Assembly: GCA_002682825.1 (NCBI GenBank)
Contig: NOKP01000007.1
Span: forward strand, 682,001-746,000
Reading direction: 5' to 3'
DNA: 64,000 nucleotides
Source of the DNA: Neonectria sp. B-13
Taxonomy: Eukaryota; Ascomycota; Sordariomycetes; Hypocreales; Nectriaceae
In this document: in pieces, positions 57,475 to 64,000 of the stretch
Numbering within the stretch: position 1 is the first letter of the stretch
How the letters are laid out: each line of letters opens with the position of its first letter
The notes under the pieces: generated by a model
Told to the model about the DNA's origin: nothing
Seen by the model: the letters and a program-made list of their open reading frames with translations, nothing else
Database searches by the model: none
Position numbers and translations under genes: made by a program

Positions 57475-59120
57475 TCAATAAGAGTCCTCATCATATTGGT
57501 TCACTGTTGGGCCTTCCATACCCTCCATGAATGCCAGCTCCTGCAGAATGTTCGAAGTCCACTCCTCCATCGGCTTGTGATCCCGAACCTCATCCATCGT
57601 TGCCGTAACCTCAGTGAGAATGGCGCACACCCGGATCGCAGTTCGTCGTCTTTCCCAATCGATGCCCCCACTCCAGATGTCTCCGTCAGACAAGGCCTCC
57701 TCGGGGTAGTAGCAAGCCATGACAATGGTCTTGTGGCGATCATTGAGGGTCGGTTGAAGTACCCTCTGCGGTTGTCGCTGAGCAGTTGCTCTTGGTAGTC
57801 GACCCAGTCCGCGCGGTTGGAAATCAAGGACTTCTTATTGAGAAAGTACAGCGTGTCGATAATACGATTCTGAACGGGGAGCACGAAACCATTACCGGGG
57901 AAGAAGTCGTTGAGCAGCTCTTGGCGGTAAGTCTCCCACTCGGAGTCCGATGCGATGACTGTCTCCACTGAACCATTTGCAACCGGAGCAGGATCTCTCA
58001 TCGGTGTGCCTTGCTGGAGTTCGGGCTCGTTTTCGTCGGAAAACAGGGTATCCCAAATGCTGTCGCCGGCAGGGTCAAATTGGTAAAGCTCATTGACGGA
58101 GGGAACGTTGGCGAGAGTTATCTCTGGACACTCGGATTTGATGCCAACAATGTCATTCATCAACGAGTCGTCGTCGGTCTTGATTCCATTATCTGCAGAA
58201 TTGCCACAATCGCCCATTGGCTCATCTTGAATACCTGCCTCCATCTTCACAATGGCCTTGGTGTCGCTTGTCTCCTCTGCATCGATAGAGACACCGTACG
58301 ATCTGATCTCGCGTTCCAGATTCTCTATCAAGAGCTGGGCAATGTCTGTCTCAGAACTGAGGCAAGTATCAGGGGTATCGGGGGTTCCAGGGGTTGTACT
58401 GGCGTCGCTGTAGTCGCTGGTGGTAGGAGTGGAAGGGGGAGCCGAGACGGCGGTGCGAGAAGACCGGGTTGCATCCTGAGTCGAAGGCGACTTCTTGCTA
58501 GGGTGCACTATAAGTCGAATTCCATAACCAAGGGGGGTTTTTGGCTGGATTGTCTCCGCCACGGACTCGGTGTTTTTGAACTCGGGCTTGGGGGAAGTCT
58601 TGGCCGCAACCTGTGTCTCAATCTTGGCCATTTTCGCGGCGGCCTTGGCTTCAGCTTTGGCTGTCTTCACAACCATTTTCGCGGCAATCTTGGCCAGCCC
58701 AGCGGCGGCTTTGGCTTCCTTCGTCGCCTTCTTGACAGCGGCCTGAGCCTGTCTCTGGGCAACGGTCATGCGGGCCTTGCGGCGGCGGAGGGGAATCTGC
58801 TTCTCAATGGTGGCTCGGAGGATGTCAATGAACTCGCTGCCAGAAGAAGCAGTGTCCAGGCGGACTCGGGTGTCTTCGTCAATGTCCATCTTTCCGGGAG
58901 GCAGCTGAAGGTCGGTGATGGGCATCTTGCCGTCGGTGAACTTGAGGAAGCAGCCGGCGCGGGCTCGAGCAGCAGTCATACGGCCGCAGTCGATAACAAA
59001 CTTGATGAGCGGCGCTCTAAAGCAGGCGAACTCGTCGGCATTGGTGGTTTGTTTCTTGGCAGCCGCCTCGGCGAAGAGCTGGCCAAGGGAGGCGAGGAAG
59101 TCCTTTCCAGGAGGACTCAT
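57475..59120 (-). CDS. Uncharacterised protein with an apparent frame break near its 3' end
   Basis: From MSPPGKDFLASLGQLFAEAA the frame is open to 57501 (539 residues). I do not recognise a family. Residues 1-110 look folded (FACFRAPLIKFVIDCGRMTA, RARAGCFLKFTDGKMPI), residues 110-180 are an Ala/Lys-rich helix resembling a coiled coil (KKATKEAKAAAGLAKIAAKM), then a Ser/Thr/Pro-rich linker and an acidic part. Near the end two related motifs appear: SEWETYRQELLNDFF and ADWVDYQEQLLSDNRRG. After that the frame turns into Trp/Arg/Ser-rich nonsense-like sequence, while the frame shifted by one base gives LQPTLNDRHKTIVMACYYPE, then DGDIWSGGIDWERRRTAIRV, and ends YDEDSY at 57475. No intron with usable length repairs it; one missing base near 57762 (in a CCC/GGG run) would. 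Confidence 0.6.
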
Positions 59121-59984
59121 TGTAGCTGATGAAGCTGGGAAGTATGATGAAGATGGGGAAGTGTGGTGAAGATGGTAGAAGGGAGACTTGGAAAGACTTG
59201 AAGTGCTTGGAAGAATTGATGGTTTCTTCGAGCTTGGAGTGTTCAAGTGTAGAGAAGAAGAAAAGGAGAGTGTGAAGAGAGGTGAGGTGGGATTTATAAA
59301 GGTGATGCGCACCCTTTCGGCGGGAACCACAATCGCAGTCCTAAATCCTAAATGATAGTGAGTTGGTCCTGAGTCCAACCTCAACTTTTGCGTTTTCCGT
59401 CCGAATCGGGAACTCCCTGGCAAACGCCCTGTTTCCATTTGTCCTCTTTGGGCTCTATTAGTACTCACTCCAAACCACACATTCTGCTTCATTGGTTAAC
59501 TTCATCTCGTCCCCTGCAGGGCCGTTTGCACTTCAATGGCAAGTCCCGTTTCGGTGTTCCTCGAGGCAGTGGATGTTCCTCCAGCGATTGGCACGTTAGA
59601 AATACGCATTTCTCTTTCGTCTAGTTATTATTCCCGTCCTTGTGTGAATGATGTCAACTTGTGTCTATAGGGGTCAGCAACGGAGTGTTGTTGCTGTGCT
59701 CACCCCCAAGGTGTCTGTCTGGTGGACCCACTCAAGTGACGATGGAGGCTGAAGGAACATTCTCACGCAGCGTGATTCAACGACATCACATGACGTGGGC
59801 ATTCTTTGGAAACTTTTGCATGGGTTTGTGATGTTCAAGTCTCAATTTATGCGCTCATCTACTTTACATTCCCAATGCAGGCAGACACAATGCTGGGCAT
59901 ATCCCGATTCACCACCAACCAAACACCTGAAAACGTAGAGCAATTATGTTTCTTTTCCCATTTGACAATCCAGCGTCTATGCAT
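59121..59984. other. Intergenic region
   Basis: Promoter of the preceding uncharacterised gene and 3' flank of BiP. The upstream open extension of that gene (to 59492) starts without an ATG context I would accept and reads as leader sequence. Confidence 0.45.
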
Positions 59985-62235
59985 TTAAAGCTCATCATGG
60001 AAATCACCAGCCTCGTCGCCACCAGCGCCGCCGGCACCCTGGTACATCTTGGAGGTGATGGGGTAGGCCACGTTGGACAGCTTCTCCTTCTGCTCCTCAA
60101 GGTCCTCGGTGGTGGCGTCGGCGCCGTTCTCCTCAAGCCACTCGGTAGCCTCCTTGACAGCCTCGAGAATCTGAAATCGATGTTAGCAGTTGTGCAGGAA
60201 TTGAATCAATTATGGGTGAACTCACAGTCTCCTTGTCCTCGTCGTCAATCTTGCCACCGAGACCCTCATCGTCGTTGACCTGGTTCTTCAGGCTGAAAGC
60301 GTAGTTCTCAAGACCGTTTCGGGCCTCGATGCGCTCACGGGTAGCCTTGTCCTCGTCGGCGTACTTCTCAGCCTCGGCAACCATGCGGTCGATCTCATCC
60401 TGAGTAAGACGGCCCTTATCGTTGGTGATGGTGATGGTCTCCTGCTTGCCAGTGCCCTTATCGTGGGCAGAGACCTTGAGAATACCGTTGGCATCGAGCT
60501 CGAAAGAGACCTCGACCTGGGGAACACCACGGGGTGCGGGGGGGATGCCAGTAAGCTCGAACTTTCCGAGGAGGTTGTTGTCCTTGGTCAGAGATCGCTC
60601 ACCCTCGAAGACCTGGATAAGGACGACGGGCTGGTTATCAGCGGCGGTAGAGAAGATCTGGCTCTTGCGGGTAGGGATGGCGGTGTTGCGGGAGATGAGC
60701 TTAGTCATGACTCCGCCAGTGGTCTCGATACCGAGAGTCAGGGGGTTGACATCCATGAGAACAATGTCCTCGGTACCCTCCTCGCCGGAAAGAACACCGG
60801 CCTGGACGGCAGCACCGAAAGCGACAGCCTCATCAGGGTTGATACCCTTGGAAGCCTTCTTGCCACCGAAATACTCCTCAATGAGGGACACAACCTTAGG
60901 GATACGGGTAGAACCACCGACCAGGACGATGTCGTCGATCTCGTGCTTCTTGACGTTGGCGTCCTTGAGAACCTGCTCAACAGGCTTGATGGTCTTCTTG
61001 AAAAGATCGATGTTAAGCTCCTCGAACTTGGCGCGGGTCAGGGTCTCAGAGAAGTCGTTGCCCTCGAAAAAGGCCTCGATCTCAATGCGGGTGCTCATCT
61101 GAGAAGAAAGGGTACGCTTGGCCTTCTCGGCCTCGCGCTTCAACTTGCCCATAGCCTTAAGGTCCTTGGTGATGTCGACGTTGTTCTTCTTGTTGTAGGA
61201 CTTGGCGAAGTGGTTGATGACACGCTGGTCGAAATCCTCACCACCCAAGTGGGTGTCACCAGCGGTAGCCAGAACCTCGAAGACACCCTGGTCAATGGAG
61301 AGAAGGGACACATCGAAGGTACCACCACCGAGATCGTAGACAATGATCTGTCGCTCGCCTTCGGTCTTGTCCAGGCCGTACGCAATAGCGGCGGCGGTGG
61401 GCTCGTTGACAACTCGGAGGACGTTGAGACCGGCAATACTACCGGCGTCCTTGGTGGCCTGTCGCTGGTTGTCCTGTAGCAAAGTTAGCCAGCTGCTCGT
61501 GGGTCAATTGGAGGTGACAAAACTTACGTTGAAGTAGGCGGGAACGGTAACAACGGCGTGGGTGACCTTCTTGCCGAGGTAAGACTCGGCGACCTCCTTC
61601 ATCTTGCCAAGAATCATGGCAGAGATCTCCTCGGGGGTGAACTGCTTGGCAGCACCGTCGACCTGGACCTGGACGATGGGCTTGCCATCCTTGTTTATGA
61701 CCTTGTAGGGGAAGTGCTTCAAGTCGGACTGGACATCCTTATCCATGAACTTGCGACCGATCATACGCCTGCGAGTACTGTTAGCGACTGCATTCTATGC
61801 GATTGAGCTGGTTTGTGGGTTTGGCATACTTGATATCGAAGATGGTGTTTCGGGGGTTGGAAGCGGCCTGGTTCTTGGCGGAGTCTCCGACCAGACGCTC
61901 GTCCTCGGTGAAGGCGACGTAGGAGGGAGTAATTCGGTTACCCTGATCGTTGACGAGAATCTCGACCTTGCCCTTCTGCATAACACCCACACAGCTGTAG
62001 GTGGTACCCAAATCCTGCAGAACAATGATTAGCTGGGTCGAGACTTGGAGGGGTGCTCAACAAGCTCGAGGAGCGTGCAGAGCGCATCGCAGCCACATAC
62101 AATACCAATGACGGTGCCGTAGTTGTCGACCTCGTCGGCGTTGACAGTCTGAACGAAGGCGGCGGGAGCGAAGATCAGGGCGATCCAACAAAGGAGTCCC
62201 AGGCCCAGGGCCATTGAGCTCCTTGAACGAGCCAT
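59985..62235 (-). CDS. kar2: ER Hsp70 chaperone BiP/Kar2 (GRP78)
   Basis: Five exons, 62235-62101, 62014-61830, 61768-61528, 61473-60226 and 60170-59985, give 664 residues. It is the luminal Hsp70 of the endoplasmic reticulum, needed for translocation, folding and sensing of unfolded proteins. A signal peptide ([20 protein letters not shown], then [15 protein letters not shown]) leads into the ATPase domain: [17 protein letters not shown] across intron 1, [45 protein letters not shown] and [13 protein letters not shown]. The substrate domain has [15 protein letters not shown] and the C-terminus is DFHDEL, the HDEL retrieval signal, which proves ER location. All introns are short with good GT-AG borders. 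Induction by the unfolded protein response is expected for the family, but I did not identify a certain Hac1 site in the flank. Confidence 0.98.
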
Positions 62236-63730
62236 GGCGGGAGGAGTTGTGCGGTTGCTTGCGAAAAGACAAGGCAATGCGGGTTGAAAGGGGAAAGAAA
62301 ACGGTAAGTTGCTCCAACGCAGTGAGGTTCTATATCCTCAACCTAGCGTGTTCAATTCGGTGGGAGGGGGTATCGTGGATTGTTGGAAGAGACGGGTTTG
62401 GAGGACAGGAAGAAAGTCCGGAGCTTATGAAGGCCGTCTCCAGAAAAGTCGAGGTGTCCAGATTGCACAAGAGGCCAGATTTCACATCACCCGCCACACC
62501 CCCTGTCTGCGCCCCACGTGACAGGGGTCCTGGTCGTGAATCCCTCTGGCTTGCACTGTGCGGCAGCCCTACCGCATGTGCCTTTCCAAGTGCCATCTGT
62601 CACCTCTGCACCTGGGTGCGCTGCTGAACCACTAATTGGGCCGGCTGTGATACGTCATCCCCAGAGGTTCTCACAGTGCGAGAATAGAGATCCAGTTCAC
62701 CGACACTATCGGTCCCTGGCAGCTCAAACGCTCTAAACTGCCAGTGCGCCTCAGCATCAGCCGCGGGGCGCCATCGGCATTCCGAAAAAGCCAGCTATTG
62801 TCCACTGCGCTGACTCCCATGCGCCACCATCGTTCTGACTTTCACTGTCTTTCCCGAATAATTCACTTCTACAACATTCTCGGGGGGGGCAAAATATGAG
62901 TCATGGCAGATATCTGCCTGGCCGACAATGACTGTGACAAACAAGGGGGATTGAGTTGAGACACAGTGGCCGATCCATTCCGGAAGCTAAACGGGTTGAA
63001 AGTGGCCTCTACGTCTGTCATGTTCGAGAATATTCCCAACACGGCAGTGGGGCTCTCGGAGCCACTCTCCGATCCTATCGCGGGCTCTAACATGAGAGAG
63101 GACCTGTTACCTGTCCTTAATATCGGTCCTGTTCAATCCCACCCATGAGATCCTTCGGCGGAACCAACCAGGTAAACCTTCTAGCATGATCTGTTTCTTT
63201 CGTACTCTGTCCTCCGTACACCGTAGCATCCTTGTTATTCACCGCTGCATGACAAACGTGGCGGCCACCTATGCCGTGCGACACTCGCCTTCTCTCCCAC
63301 CCACATATTTTGCTTGTCATATCATCGCTCGACCTTTAACTGGCCACTCCTCCCGATATGTATCGCACTAATTAGCCAGGCCACCTTGTTGATTACCCTA
63401 TTATGACTGGTTCTATGTTGGTGTCGAAAACTGCGCTCGTTTTTACCCTACACCACAGCCGAAGGAGATATGAAAGGGATAGAAACTCAAAGAAGGAGTA
63501 CAAGACGGCCTCAGCCAAGGAGGTCTCTTGGGCAATATCAACCTAGGAGTACTTCCCGTACCGGCCTAGGCATGGTATTCTGGGTCGAACAATACAATAG
63601 AGCACACGTTTCGCCTTAACCATTATTTGGTGTTACATGAGTCCAGCTCCCCAGAACTATTTGGCCAACCTTGATATTATTCTTTCCTAACGGTTTTGCA
63701 TCAGCGTCAATATTCTGTGACTCAGCCACA
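62236..63730. other. BiP promoter and 3' flank of the last gene
   Basis: About 1.5 kb. A CCCCACGTGAC E-box-like element lies at about 62,512-62,522 in the BiP upstream region; its role is unproven. I see no further coding sequence. Confidence 0.4.
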
Positions 63731-64000
63731 CTACTCCGCCATACTCCTACTTTCTTGAACGGTCTCAGCCTCCTTCTCATTTACAGAATGCTCGAGCCAT
63801 TGCTCGAACAGCCGCTTTCCAGGTCCGTTGTAGAGCATGTCGACCCACAAGAAGCTCTTCAGAACCATCCTAGTCTCCGCCCAAGTCCTAAGACCAAGCA
63901 ACGACGCGGTCTGCACCATCGCCGCTCTTAGCCACTCCTGCTCAGAGTCCTCAAAGATAGAAATACTAGAAACGAAGAGGCCCCAGAGCAGAAACTTGGC
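63731..64000 (-). CDS. C-terminal end of a fungal transcription factor (partial)
   Basis: The window edge cuts this gene; 89 residues up to the stop are visible. They read AKFLLWGLFVSSISIFEDSE, QEWLRAAMVQTASLLGLRTW, AETRMVLKSFLWVDMLYNGP and GKRLFEQWLEHS. The pattern LLWPLF...A...R.W..VR.VLK.FMWVD...D.PG..LF is the usual C-terminal end of fungal-specific regulatory domains in Zn2Cys6 factors (Fungal_trans_2 type). The DNA-binding part would lie outside the window at higher coordinates. The frame is fixed by the stop codon TAG at 63731-63733 and stays open to the edge. Confidence 0.72.
   Translation of the reverse strand, partial: AKFLLWGLFVSSISIFEDSEQEWLRAAMVQTASLLGLRTWAETRMVLKSFLWVDMLYNGPGKRLFEQWLEHSVNEKEAETVQESRSMAE

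Noticed and set aside
58011..59129. 372-residue plus-strand open frame
   Set aside because: Antisense to the uncharacterised gene; its glycine/leucine runs mirror the Ala/Lys helix on the other strand.
60463..61479. 338-residue plus-strand open frame
   Set aside because: It lies exactly antisense to the BiP ATPase exon. Long antisense frames to Hsp70 genes are a known codon-bias artefact, and the translation is Leu/Gly/Asp-rich without a domain.

Overview
The window is nuclear DNA of a filamentous ascomycete (Pezizomycotina, most likely a Sordariomycete). The evidence is short introns of about 50-180 bp with GT-AG borders and CTRAC-like branch sites, pyrimidine-rich leaders before start codons, wide gene spacing on both strands, and fungal-only families such as the KCH potassium transporter, the duplicated-domain glyoxalase I and the fungal transcription-factor C-terminus. 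One 100-N scaffold gap lies at 23884-23983. I rebuilt exons by hand from reading frames and splice sites. Start codons and a few junctions remain predictions.

Layout. 0-2.5 kb: a four-exon QCR6 hinge protein of respiratory complex III and a WBP2-like GRAM-domain protein, both on minus. 2.5-10.4 kb: almost 8 kb without a convincing gene, holding purine-rich tracts, GGTAA-type short tandem arrays, a recurrent TACTTCGTAC palindrome and an AT-rich island. 10.4-23.5 kb: an RraA/HMG-aldolase-like enzyme, a Rid1-like Drf-GBD protein, 3-carboxy-cis,cis-muconate cyclase, a CNNM/Mam3-type DUF21-CBS membrane protein and D-3-phosphoglycerate dehydrogenase. 24.9-33.0 kb: glyoxalase I, an unrecognised proline-directed-site-rich nuclear protein, a roadblock-like protein and a degenerate kinase with a cysteine-rich insert. 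35.6-43.2 kb: KCH transporter, a PNPOx-FNR flavoprotein fusion, an oxysterol-binding protein and an AIF/AMID-like oxidoreductase. 43.2-49.5 kb: gene-poor, with a broken ankyrin-repeat relic. 49.5-56.1 kb: NMN adenylyltransferase, a secreted EEP nuclease and a DUF2461 protein. 56.1-64 kb: a transcription-factor relic next to a duplicated fragment of the neighbouring gene, that neighbour (apparently frameshifted), BiP/Kar2, and the C-terminal end of another transcription factor running off the window.

Most genes are housekeeping and do not form one pathway. Two enzymes typical of aromatic catabolism (the RraA-like aldolase and muconate cyclase) lie within 7 kb, but a cell-polarity gene separates them. 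I see no biosynthetic cluster, CRISPR array, intact transposon or recognisable tRNA. The most unusual items are the degenerate kinase with a Cys/His-rich insert, the mosaic relic locus at 56.4-56.9 kb, the frame break in the adjacent gene, and the decayed ankyrin repeats. I did not find convincing evidence of an entirely new multi-gene system.
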